In this document: positions 1 through 7,945 of the stretch, piece after piece
How the letters are laid out: the number at the start of each line of letters is the position of its first letter
Position numbering within the stretch: the first letter of the stretch is position 1
Source of the DNA: Rhizocola hellebori
Lineage (GTDB): Bacteria > Actinomycetota > Actinomycetes > Mycobacteriales > Micromonosporaceae
Assembly (NCBI RefSeq): GCF_016862955.1
Contig: NZ_BONY01000003.1
Coordinates: forward strand, 1 to 64,000
Length of the DNA stretch: 64,000 bases
Direction: 5' to 3'
Notes under the pieces: model-generated
Seen by the model: the letters and a program-made list of their open reading frames with translations, nothing else
Told to the model about the DNA's origin: nothing
Database searches by the model: none
Program-made: the position numbers and the translations under genes

Positions 1-42
1 CGCCATTAGCGGAGCTCGAGCAATGGGTGCCATGGTGACTTC

Positions 43-534
43 ATGACCAATGCCTACCCCGATGTCCGCAAGTCGGTCATCGTCCATGTCCCGATTGCCA
101 AGGCGTGGGCCATCTTCACCGACCGCCCCATCGAGTGGTGGCCGGAGTCGCACGTCCTGGTGGCCTCGCCGCGCGAGGAAATCACGTTCGAGCCGAAGGT
201 GGGCGGCCGCTACTTCGAACGCGCCCAGGATGGCACGGTGTGCCAATGGGGAACCATGCTGGAGTGGGATCCGCCCAACCGGCTGGCCATGACCTGGCGG
301 ATAGACGGCAACTGGCAGATGATCACCGATGATGACCGGGCCAGTGAGATCGAAGTGAGCTTCACCGCCCTATCGCCGGACACCACCTCGGTCGAACTCG
401 CCCACGTCAAGCTTTTCAAGCACGGTGACGAGGCTGCCCGGCGCATCCACGCCGCGCTCAACGGACCCAGCCCCGGCGAGACGCTCGACAAGTACGCCAA
501 GCTCGTCGCCAGATACCTGGAGGAGGGCCGATGA
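43..534 (+). CDS. SRPBCC/AHSA1-family protein
   Basis: A 163-residue protein of the START-like SRPBCC fold, AHSA1 type. The N-terminus (VIVHVPIAKAWAIFTD), the FEPKVGGRYFER stretch and the WDPPNRLAMTWR strand are typical of this family, whose members bind small hydrophobic ligands or act as chaperone-like proteins. The ligand cannot be read from the sequence. Its stop overlaps the next start (ATGA at 531-534), so it is translationally coupled to the hydrolase-like gene. No signal peptide or membrane segment is visible. The ATG at 43 lacks a clear Shine-Dalgarno site, and the window edge may hide its promoter. Confidence 0.85.
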   Translation: MTNAYPDVRKSVIVHVPIAKAWAIFTDRPIEWWPESHVLVASPREEITFEPKVGGRYFERAQDGTVCQWGTMLEWDPPNRLAMTWRIDGNWQMITDDDRASEIEVSFTALSPDTTSVELAHVKLFKHGDEAARRIHAALNGPSPGETLDKYAKLVARYLEEGR

Positions 535-1994
535 GGGAAATCACCTGGTCGGCAAGCGACTTCCACCCGCAGGTGGAGGTCGCCACCATCGAGGTTCCGC
601 TCTCCTATGCCGACCCGCAGGGCGAACAGATCACGCTGGCCATCAGCCGGGTCCGCTGCGCGGATCCGGCCAAGCGACGCGGAATCCTGGTTACCCTCAA
701 CGGCGGGCCGGCCGGAAACTGGGGCGGCGGCACCAAACTCCCGCTCCGGTTCGCTTACACGCCGCTGGCGCAGCATTACGACATCATCGGCATGGATCCG
801 CGCGGCACCGGCCAGTCGACCCCGCTGTGGCGTGAAGACCCGCGGCCCACCGCGCCCTTCAACACCAGGCCCGGCGACGAGGACTTCGCCGCCATCACCG
901 CCGACGTCAAGGCGCTTTATGAGGCCTGTGCACGAATCGGCGGGCCGCTGCGAGAGCAGATCACCTCGGCCAACCTTGCTCGCGACATCGATGCTGTACG
1001 GGCCTTGCTCGGCGAGGAAAAGCTCACCTATGTGGGCTACGGCGATCCAACGTACAACGGTGCGGTCTACGCCACGATGTTCCCGGCGCGGGTCGACCGG
1101 ATGGTGCTGGATTCGTCGCGCAACCCCGATGTCGGCTGGCGTGGCCAATTTCACTCGCAGGTGCCGGCGGTCTACGAAAACGTTGACGCGTGGGCGGAAT
1201 GGGTGAGCGAGCGGGACATCCGCTTCGGGCTCGGCGCCACCAAGAAGGCCGTGCTCGCGGCCACCGAGGAAGCCGCGTTCCGCACCTACACACCGGCTTT
1301 CGACGTCGGCATCGGCACCGGCACCCGGCATCGTCCACTGTGGGCGGTCACCGCCGACCTGGTGGCTCAGCTGCGCAACCCCAGCGGCGAGGCGCAGGCC
1401 GGCGACGCCCAGGCCGCCGTGCAGAAGCTCGCCAGCCTCGATGCCTGGGCACCGGGCGAGCCGCAGGAGCGGGTGCAGTCGGTCACCGAGGCGGCCACGT
1501 GTGAGGACGAGTGGCCCACCGATCTGGACGGCTACTACGCCGACATGAGGGTTGCGCGCGAGAAATATCCATATGGCTACGGTGTCCTTCGTTTCCAGCC
1601 TCAGGTGGGTACCTTCTGGACCGACCGGAAAATGGAGAAGCCCCCGGAAATCAAGCGCGAGGGTTTCGAGCCCGGCATCGTCGTGCACGGAATAGGCAAC
1701 ACGATGCTCAGGCATGCCGGTGGCGAGGCCATGGCCAAGCGGCTCGGGTTCAGCCTGATCTCAGTGACCGATGAAGGACACAACGAGATATTCGCGGTAC
1801 GCGGCAACAAAGAGGTCGACGATTACGTCTACCAGTACCTGATCGACGGCGTCCTGCCGCCCGAGCGAGTTATCTGTTCGGGTCCGTCCCGCCCCGACAT
1901 CGCGCCCGATTCCGCAGGCGGCACAACGGGTTCCGGCGCAGGCACGCTCGTCTCCCAGATCGAGGAGTGGGATTCGGCCAACCGCCTCTGGTAG
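531..1994 (+). CDS. alpha/beta-hydrolase fold protein (TAP-like), catalytic serine missing
   Basis: A 487-residue protein resembling actinomycete tripeptidyl aminopeptidase/proline iminopeptidase-like hydrolases. It keeps the oxyanion-type NGGPAGN loop (about 58-63) and the MDPRGTGQS motif (about 88-96). In the family the nucleophile elbow reads GYSYGTYLG; here it reads GYGDPTYNG, so the serine is Gly171. The C-terminal Asp motif (normally GDxDPxTP) is replaced by HGIGNTM, while a His survives in DEGHNEIF. No secretion signal is visible. The reading frame is long and undisturbed, so this looks like a maintained pseudoenzyme rather than a decaying gene. It is coupled to the SRPBCC gene upstream. 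Confidence 0.8.
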   Translation: MREITWSASDFHPQVEVATIEVPLSYADPQGEQITLAISRVRCADPAKRRGILVTLNGGPAGNWGGGTKLPLRFAYTPLAQHYDIIGMDPRGTGQSTPLWREDPRPTAPFNTRPGDEDFAAITADVKALYEACARIGGPLREQITSANLARDIDAVRALLGEEKLTYVGYGDPTYNGAVYATMFPARVDRMVLDSSRNPDVGWRGQFHSQVPAVYENVDAWAEWVSERDIRFGLGATKKAVLAATEEAAFRTYTPAFDVGIGTGTRHRPLWAVTADLVAQLRNPSGEAQAGDAQAAVQKLASLDAWAPGEPQERVQSVTEAATCEDEWPTDLDGYYADMRVAREKYPYGYGVLRFQPQVGTFWTDRKMEKPPEIKREGFEPGIVVHGIGNTMLRHAGGEAMAKRLGFSLISVTDEGHNEIFAVRGNKEVDDYVYQYLIDGVLPPERVICSGPSRPDIAPDSAGGTTGSGAGTLVSQIEEWDSANRLW

Positions 1995-2016
1995 CACATA
2001 GCAGATCAAGTGCGAG

Positions 2017-2058
2017 ACGCCCTGGCTTTCGGGAGTCAATCCCCTCCCAGGGCGTTTT
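2017..2058 (+). terminator. rho-independent terminator
   Basis: A perfect 9-bp inverted repeat (ACGCCCTGG at 2017-2025 and CCAGGGCGT at 2047-2055) with a 21-nt loop runs into TTTT. It follows the stop of the hydrolase-like gene by 22 nt and precedes the prs-like gene, so it closes the first operon. Confidence 0.75.
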
Positions 2059-2142
2059 GCTTGCCCCCGAGCGCGGGCAGCCGGTCGGCTACGCTTCGGG
2101 CATCGCACCGGATTACCAGAGCACATGGAAAGGCTGCGAGGC

Positions 2143-3087
2143 ATGCAGGCACCAGACATCATCGTGTTCGCGGGCTCGGGAAGCCGCAATCTAGGTAGGG
2201 CCATTGCCAACAATCTGGGGCTGGAGCTGGGCGCTTCGGAATTGCTCCGGTTCTCGGAGGGCAATCTGTTCGTCCGGGTGCTGGAGAACGTCCGCGGGCG
2301 CGACGTCTTCATCATCCAGGGCACCGCCTTCCCGGCCAACGACAACTTCATGGAGCTGCTGTTCTGGATCGACGCGCTCAAGCGAGCCAGCGCCGCCTCG
2401 GTGACCGCGGTCATCCCCTACTTCAGCTATGCCAAGGGCGACAAGAAGGATGAGCCGCGGGTATCCATCCGGGGCCGGGTCTGTGCCGACGCCATCGCGG
2501 CGGCCGGCGCAGATCGGGTGGTCACCCTCGACCTGCACGCGCCTCAGGTGCAGGGCTTCTTCAGCATGCCGGTCGACGACCTGATTTCGCTGCCGGTGCT
2601 CTGCGAGACCATCGCGGCCAGGAATCTGCACGATCTCGTGGTGGTCGCCCCGGACGCGGGCTATGCCAAGAAGGCACGGCTGTGGGCCAACCGGCTTCAA
2701 ACACCCACCGCGATCGCGGACAAGCGGCGCGTAGACCACAGCGAGTCCGCGGAGATTGTGGAGCTCATCGGCTCGGTGGAGGGCCGCACCGCGCTCATCG
2801 TGGACGACTTCACCATCAGCGCCGGCACGCTGACCGACGCCGCGCGCATCCTCATCGAACGCGGCGCCACGAAGGTCTATGCGGCGGTCACCCACGCCCT
2901 GCTCACCGGCTCGGCGATGGAGCGAATAGACAACAGCCCGATCGAGTGTCTGTTCACGACCGACAGCGTGGAGACGCAGCCCGCCAAGCTGTCCGAAAAG
3001 GTGGAGATCGTCTCGGTTGCTGGGCTATTTGCCGAGGCCATCCGGCGGATCGCCAATCGGGAAAGCATCTCGGTGCTTTTCCAGTAG
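2143..3087 (+). CDS. ribose-phosphate pyrophosphokinase-like protein
   Basis: PRPP synthetase family, 314 residues: it would convert ribose 5-phosphate and ATP to PRPP and AMP in the cytoplasm. Seen: VIPYFSYAKGDKKDEPR (equivalent of the YARQDRK region), DLHAPQVQGFF, an ADKRR segment, and the PRPP loop IVDDFTISAGTL. In canonical enzymes the loop is VDDxIDTAGT; here the Asp equivalent to E. coli D224 is Ile225. This suggests a divergent paralogue rather than the housekeeping prs. ATG 2143 is chosen over ATG 2125 because GGAAAGG (2127-2133) lies 9 nt upstream of it and family homology begins right after. The gene is monocistronic behind a terminator. Catalytic competence is uncertain. Confidence 0.85.
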   Translation: MQAPDIIVFAGSGSRNLGRAIANNLGLELGASELLRFSEGNLFVRVLENVRGRDVFIIQGTAFPANDNFMELLFWIDALKRASAASVTAVIPYFSYAKGDKKDEPRVSIRGRVCADAIAAAGADRVVTLDLHAPQVQGFFSMPVDDLISLPVLCETIAARNLHDLVVVAPDAGYAKKARLWANRLQTPTAIADKRRVDHSESAEIVELIGSVEGRTALIVDDFTISAGTLTDAARILIERGATKVYAAVTHALLTGSAMERIDNSPIECLFTTDSVETQPAKLSEKVEIVSVAGLFAEAIRRIANRESISVLFQ

Positions 3088-3118
3088 AAACACTTACCCT
3101 ATTCACAGGAAGCCCAGC

Positions 3119-3124
3119 TATCTT
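3119..3124 (+). promoter_or_regulatory. -10 element, leaderless start of the S1C protease
   Basis: TATCTT ends 6 nt before ATG 3131. No Shine-Dalgarno sequence is present, which fits a leaderless transcript beginning at the start codon. No good -35 hexamer was found. Confidence 0.4.
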
Positions 3125-3130
3125 GGGCCC

Positions 3131-3967
3131 ATGCCCCTACCCCCGGGGAGGCTCCAGCAGCCTGCGCCCATCGACGCCCCAGCGCAGGTCATTGCGCCGG
3201 CACCGGCACGCAACCGCCGCCCGTTGCTGATCGGCGCGGCCGCGGTGTTGGCGCTGTTGCTCACCGCGTTCCTGTCCTTCCGCATGGGTTCCGCCGACTC
3301 GGCGAAACCGCTGCCCACCGCGTCCCCCAAGCCGTCGCCCAGCCCCGCGCTGACCACGGCCCAGGTTTACGCGGCGCTCGCGCCCTCGGTGGTGGTGATC
3401 GAGACCCTGGACCCGGCCACCAACCGGGTGCAGGCCAGCGGGACGGGCATCGTCGCCAACACCGACGCCGTCATCCTGACCGCCTTTCACGTGGTCAGCG
3501 ACGGCGGCGCGATCCGGGTGACCTTCGCCGACGGCACCAAGGCGACGGCGAAGGTGCTGGAAAGCGATCCCGCCATCGACATCGCCGCCCTCCAGGTCGA
3601 CACGCTGCCCGCTGTGCTGGTTCCGGCGGTCATCGGTGGCAGCGGCAGGCTGGCGGTCGGTGACGATGTGGTCGCCATAGGAAACCAGCTCGGCCTGACC
3701 TTCAGCACGACCTCGGGTGTGGTCTCCGGCCTGGACAGAGCCGCCACCGGCAACAACGGCACCCGGCTGGATGGGCTGATCCAGTTCGACGCGGCGGTGA
3801 ACCCCGGAAGTTCGGGCGGCCCGCTGGTCAACACCCGCGGCGAGACCATCGGCATCGTCGTGGCCCTGGCCAATCCGACAGACGCCGGCACCTTCGTCGG
3901 GATCGGCTTCGCCGTCCCCATCGGCGCGGCCCTCGGGGCCGGCGGTGGACCCGCACCCCAACAGTGA
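3131..3967 (+). CDS. membrane-anchored S1C (HtrA-like) serine protease without PDZ
   Basis: A 278-residue trypsin-fold protease. After a short Pro-rich cytoplasmic tail there is one membrane segment (about 34-52, LLIGAAAVLALLLTAFLSF), then a Ser/Pro-rich linker and the catalytic domain. The triad is visible: His120 in ILTAFHVVSDG, Asp150 in DPAIDIAAL, Ser228 in NPGSSGGPL. No PDZ domain follows; the protein ends about 50 residues after the serine. ATG 3131 is preferred because an upstream in-frame ATG (3017) lies inside the prs-like gene. It precedes the MoxR operon by 27 nt and may be co-transcribed, so a role in envelope quality control or regulated proteolysis is inferred. Confidence 0.85.
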   Translation: MPLPPGRLQQPAPIDAPAQVIAPAPARNRRPLLIGAAAVLALLLTAFLSFRMGSADSAKPLPTASPKPSPSPALTTAQVYAALAPSVVVIETLDPATNRVQASGTGIVANTDAVILTAFHVVSDGGAIRVTFADGTKATAKVLESDPAIDIAALQVDTLPAVLVPAVIGGSGRLAVGDDVVAIGNQLGLTFSTTSGVVSGLDRAATGNNGTRLDGLIQFDAAVNPGSSGGPLVNTRGETIGIVVALANPTDAGTFVGIGFAVPIGAALGAGGGPAPQQ

Positions 3968-3994
3968 ACACGACGACCCCGTAAGGACGGACCC

Positions 3995-5044
3995 ATGCAG
4001 ACACCGCCGGACAACGGTCAGAGCAGACTGTCAGCCGCGGTCGCGCGGCCCCGCGCGACCGCGGCGCCTGGCACGAGCCCGGTAGAGCAGATCCTTTACG
4101 AGGTCAAGAAGACCATCGTGGGACAGGACGCCCTGCTGGAAAGGCTTATGGTCGCTCTTCTCTCGCACGGGCACATCCTGGTCGAGGGTGTGCCGGGCCT
4201 GGCCAAAACCCTGGCGGTCAAGGCGCTGGCCGGCGCCATCGGCGGGCAGTTCCACCGGGTCCAGTTCACGCCCGACCTGGTGCCCGCCGACATCGTCGGA
4301 ACCCGCATCTACCACCAGCTCAGCGGCGAGTTCCAGGTCTCGCTCGGGCCGGTTTTCACCAACCTGCTGCTCGCCGATGAGATCAACCGGGCGCCGGCGA
4401 AGGTGCAGAGCGCGCTGCTGGAGGTGATGCAGGAGCAACAGGTCACCATCGGCCGCGAGACACACCTCGTGCCACGGCCGTTCCTGGTGATGGCCACGCA
4501 GAACCCGATCGAGTCCGAGGGCACCTATCCGCTGCCGGAAGCGCAGGTCGACCGGTTCATGATGAAGGTGCTCGTGGGCTACCCCAGCACCACCGAGGAG
4601 TTCGTCATCGTGGAGCGGGCCATCGCCCCGGATCCGGTCAGCCAGGCGATCGTCGACCCGGAGAAGCTCATCGAGATGCAGGCCCAGGTGGAGCAGGTCT
4701 ACGTGGACCCGTCGCTGATCGAATATTCGGTGCGCCTGGCAAGCGCCACCCGCTATCCGGCCGAGGTCGGTCAGCACGACTTGCAGCGCTACATCAGTTA
4801 CGGCGCCAGCCCACGGGCTTCCATCAATCTGGTCCTGGCCGGGCGCGCGCTCGCCTTCATCCGGGGACGCGATTACGTTCTGCCGCAAGACATCGCCGAC
4901 CTGGCTCTGGACGTGCTGCGCCATCGTCTGGTGCTCTCCTACGAGGCGCTCTCCGACGATGTCACCGCTGACGAGCTGCTCACCAGAATATTGATGAGTT
5001 TGCCGGTACCGGATAAGCCTCTGCAAAGGATCGCAGAGCGGTGA
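3995..5044 (+). CDS. MoxR-family AAA+ ATPase
   Basis: A 349-residue MoxR ATPase, thought to act as a chaperone that loads cofactors or activates VWA-domain partners. Walker A is GVPGLAKT (65-72), Walker B is LLLADEINRAP (about 124-134), and the sensor-1 region MATQNPIESEGTYPLPEAQ and the C-terminal lid are complete. AAGGA at 3983-3987 sits 7 nt before ATG 3995. The stop overlaps the next start (GTGA 5041-5044), so it is coupled to the DUF58 gene. MoxR, DUF58 and two VWA proteins in a row is the classic arrangement of this family. Confidence 0.95.
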   Translation: MQTPPDNGQSRLSAAVARPRATAAPGTSPVEQILYEVKKTIVGQDALLERLMVALLSHGHILVEGVPGLAKTLAVKALAGAIGGQFHRVQFTPDLVPADIVGTRIYHQLSGEFQVSLGPVFTNLLLADEINRAPAKVQSALLEVMQEQQVTIGRETHLVPRPFLVMATQNPIESEGTYPLPEAQVDRFMMKVLVGYPSTTEEFVIVERAIAPDPVSQAIVDPEKLIEMQAQVEQVYVDPSLIEYSVRLASATRYPAEVGQHDLQRYISYGASPRASINLVLAGRALAFIRGRDYVLPQDIADLALDVLRHRLVLSYEALSDDVTADELLTRILMSLPVPDKPLQRIAER

Positions 5045-5928
5045 CAGGCACGCCTGACCGGCTGCTGCGGCGCCTGGAGTGGAACGTCATCCGTCGGCTG
5101 CACGGACAGCTGCAGGGCGCCTACCGCACCGTGTTCCGAGGCACCGGAATCGACTTTGCCGATCTGCGCGTCTACTCCCCCGAGGACGACGTCAGGCACA
5201 TCGACTGGAACGTCACTGCGCGGCTCGACGAGCCGCACGTGCGCCAGTACACCGAGGACCGTGAGCTCACCGCGTGGCTGGTGCTGGACCAATCGGCCTC
5301 GATGAGGTTCGGCGCCGCCCCGCATCGCAAGGATTCGGTGCTCGTCGAGCTCGCCGTCTGCCTGGCCCGCCTGTTCACCCAGGGCGGCAACCGGGTCGGG
5401 GCGATCCTTTACGACAACCGGTTCCAGCGGGTGATCCCGGCGCGCACCGGCCGCACCCACGTGCTTCACCTGACCCACGAGCTCACCAAGGCGACGGCCG
5501 CACCGGCGGATGGGAACACCACCAATCTCGAAGCGATGCTGCGGCTGGCGGCGGCCACCGCCCGGCGGCGCAGCCTGATCTTTGTCATCTCCGACTTCAT
5601 CGGTGATCTCGACTGGGAGCCGGCGCTGACCCGGTTGACCCACCGGCATGAGGTGGTCGCGATCCGCGTGGTCGATCCGATGGAGCTGGAGCTGCCCGAC
5701 CTTGGCCTGGTGCTCATCGAAGATGCCGAGACCGGCGAACAGCTCCTCGCCGACACGAGCGATCCCCTTTTCCGGCAACGGTTGCAGGCCGAGGTGACGG
5801 GCCGCGAGCACGCCCTGGCCGCGGCGATGCGGCGGGCGACGGTCACGGCACACCGCATGACCACCGACGAGGACCTGACCCGGGCTCTGGTCGGCATGGT
5901 GCAAAGCTCCAAGCGCAGGCGCGCATGA
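5041..5928 (+). CDS. DUF58 domain-containing protein
   Basis: A 295-residue DUF58 protein starting at GTG 5041 inside the moxR stop. The family signature is clear: VYSPEDDVRHIDWNVTAR followed by RQYTEDREL, and a degenerate VWA-like fold (LVLDQSASMRFG, then VISDF). DUF58 proteins accompany MoxR ATPases and membrane VWA proteins in stress-related or envelope complexes; the substrate is unknown. This copy has no membrane segment. The stop overlaps the following ATG (ATGA at 5925-5928). Confidence 0.92.
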   Translation: MTGTPDRLLRRLEWNVIRRLHGQLQGAYRTVFRGTGIDFADLRVYSPEDDVRHIDWNVTARLDEPHVRQYTEDRELTAWLVLDQSASMRFGAAPHRKDSVLVELAVCLARLFTQGGNRVGAILYDNRFQRVIPARTGRTHVLHLTHELTKATAAPADGNTTNLEAMLRLAAATARRRSLIFVISDFIGDLDWEPALTRLTHRHEVVAIRVVDPMELELPDLGLVLIEDAETGEQLLADTSDPLFRQRLQAEVTGREHALAAAMRRATVTAHRMTTDEDLTRALVGMVQSSKRRRA

Positions 5929-6890
5929 GCTTCCAGAATCCTTGGCTGCTGCTGGTCGCCGCGATAATCGTGGCGGGCCTCGGCTTCGCCTATCACCGGC
6001 TGCAGCGTAAGCGGACGAACGCCCTGGCCGCGGCTGGCCTGACCCCGGCCAACCCGCGTCGCGCGGGCCTGCGCCGCCATCTGCCACCGCTGCTTTTCCT
6101 TGCCGCGCTTGGCTTTCTGCTGGTCGGTCTGGCCCGTCCACAAGCGACGGTCCCGGTCCCCCGCGCGTCGGGCACCGTGGTCCTCGCCTTCGACGTGTCA
6201 AACAGCATGGCGGCCAAGGACATCGCCCCCGCCCGGCTCGCCGCCGCCCAGGCCGCGGCGATCGAATTCGTCAAGGCCCAGCCGGACACGGTGGACATCG
6301 GCGTGGTCGCTTTCGGTCAGGGTGCGCAAACCACCCAGCTGCCGTCAAACGATCACGTGTCCACGATCGCCGCGATCAACCGGCTGACCATCGCCGGCGG
6401 CACCTCACTGGGCCAGGCCATCCTGGGTTCGCTGACCGTCATCACCGGGCAACCGGCCAGTGTGGCCGAGGACGCCCCGCCCACCGACCTGGGCTACTGG
6501 CCCTCCGCGACCATCGTGCTGCTCTCCGACGGGGAGGACACCGGCGGTCCCGATCCGGTCGCCGCGGCCGAGCTGGCCGCGACCGCCGGAGTACATATTG
6601 AGACGATCGGCATCGGCACGGTCAACGGCTCTATCATTGAGGTCGATGGGTTCCAGGTAGCTACCTCGCTAAATGAAGAGCTTCTGGCCGAAATCGCGGA
6701 AACGACCACCGGCTCCTACCACCGGGCCGAGGACGCGCAATCCCTCGGCGCTATCTACAAATCGCTCGACCTGAGGATCACCCTCGAAGATGAGTTCATC
6801 GAACTCACCAGCGTGATCGTCGCGATCGCGGTGCTGCTCCTCACGGTCGGCGCACTATTGATGATCAACTGGTTCGGACGGATCCTCTGA
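5925..6890 (+). CDS. membrane VWA-domain protein (BatA/BatB-like)
   Basis: A 321-residue protein with two N-terminal membrane segments (about 5-20 and 57-74), a VWA domain and a C-terminal membrane helix (about 289-311). The MIDAS residues are present: DVSNS, a threonine in GGTSLG and LLSDGED, so the domain should bind a divalent metal and a protein ligand. The topology places the VWA domain between two membrane anchors, as in Bat proteins. It is coupled on both sides (ATGA before, TGATG after) within the MoxR operon. Confidence 0.92.
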   Translation: MSFQNPWLLLVAAIIVAGLGFAYHRLQRKRTNALAAAGLTPANPRRAGLRRHLPPLLFLAALGFLLVGLARPQATVPVPRASGTVVLAFDVSNSMAAKDIAPARLAAAQAAAIEFVKAQPDTVDIGVVAFGQGAQTTQLPSNDHVSTIAAINRLTIAGGTSLGQAILGSLTVITGQPASVAEDAPPTDLGYWPSATIVLLSDGEDTGGPDPVAAAELAATAGVHIETIGIGTVNGSIIEVDGFQVATSLNEELLAEIAETTTGSYHRAEDAQSLGAIYKSLDLRITLEDEFIELTSVIVAIAVLLLTVGALLMINWFGRIL

Positions 6891-7945
6891 TGGCACTGAA
6901 CTGGCCGTGGGCCCTGATCGCGCTGTTGGCCTTCCCGCTGCTGTTGGGCTTCCGGTGGTGGACCCGCCGCCGGCGCCGGCGGGAAGCCGTCACGATTTCG
7001 AGCGTCACCCTGATCCGGGCCGCTCTGCCCGGCCGGTCGCTGTGGCGTCGCCGCATTCCGATCTGGTTGTTCGCGGTCGGCCTGGTGGTGCTCGGCACCG
7101 GCGCCGCCCGGCCGCACGCCTCCATTCCCGTGCCGTCCAACGCCGCCACCATCCTGCTGGCGATCGACGTGTCCGGCTCGATGTGCTCGACCGATGTGCA
7201 ACCCAACCGCCTCACCGTCGCCCAGAACGCCGCTCGGGACTTCATCAAGGCACAGAAGGGCACCCGCATCGGCCTGGTCACCTTCTCCGGCATCGCCGGC
7301 CTGCTGGTCGCGCCGACCATCGAACAGAAGCCGCTGCTCGACGCGATCGACACGCTGCGTACCTCCCGCGGCACCGCGATCGGCCTGGCCATCCTGGCCT
7401 CGATCGACGCCATCGCCGAGATCAACCCCAACGTGGCCCCCACCGGGATAGACATGGCGGGCGACAACCCCAGCTCCGGCAACGACTCCGGCGAATATCA
7501 GCCCGAAACCATCGTCGTGCTCACCGACGGTCGCAACACCCACGGCGTCACCCCGGAGACCGCGGCCGCCGAGGCCGCGGCCCGCCACATCCGCGTCTAC
7601 ACCATCGGTTTCGGCACCACCGAGCCCTCCGCCATGGTCTGCTCGCGCGACCAGATCAGCGGCGACCCGATGCGGCCCGAAGGCCGCGGCTTCGGCGGTG
7701 GCGGCTTCGGCCGCTTCCAGCAGATCGACGAGGGCACGCTCAAAGAGGTTGCCCAGACGACGGGCGGCGACTATTTCCACGCCGTCGACGCCAAGGAACT
7801 CAACGAGGTCATGCAGGATCTACCCAACACCATTGTGCTGCAACGTGAATTCGTCGAGATCACGGTCTGGTTCGCTCTCGTGGGCGCGTTGCTCATCGCG
7901 ACCGCGGTGGCCCTGGCCCAATGGTGGAACCGCTCCTTCACCTGA
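6890..7945 (+). CDS. membrane VWA-domain protein (BatA-like), second copy
   Basis: A 351-residue paralogue of the preceding gene, starting in a TGATG overlap. N-terminal membrane segments (about 6-22 and 57-74), VWA domain with intact MIDAS (AIDVSGSM, RGTAIG, VLTDGRN), then a C-terminal helix (about 326-345). It carries a glycine-rich insertion (RGFGGGGFGRFQQ) before the last part of the VWA domain that the first copy lacks. It is the last gene of the operon; its 3' end overlaps the convergent hydrolase gene by 8 bp. Confidence 0.92.
   Translation: MALNWPWALIALLAFPLLLGFRWWTRRRRRREAVTISSVTLIRAALPGRSLWRRRIPIWLFAVGLVVLGTGAARPHASIPVPSNAATILLAIDVSGSMCSTDVQPNRLTVAQNAARDFIKAQKGTRIGLVTFSGIAGLLVAPTIEQKPLLDAIDTLRTSRGTAIGLAILASIDAIAEINPNVAPTGIDMAGDNPSSGNDSGEYQPETIVVLTDGRNTHGVTPETAAAEAAARHIRVYTIGFGTTEPSAMVCSRDQISGDPMRPEGRGFGGGGFGRFQQIDEGTLKEVAQTTGGDYFHAVDAKELNEVMQDLPNTIVLQREFVEITVWFALVGALLIATAVALAQWWNRSFT

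Noticed and set aside
3017-3130. Upstream start for the S1C protease
   Set aside because: It would place 38 residues inside the prs-like gene in another frame; ATG 3131 directly precedes the membrane anchor and follows a -10.
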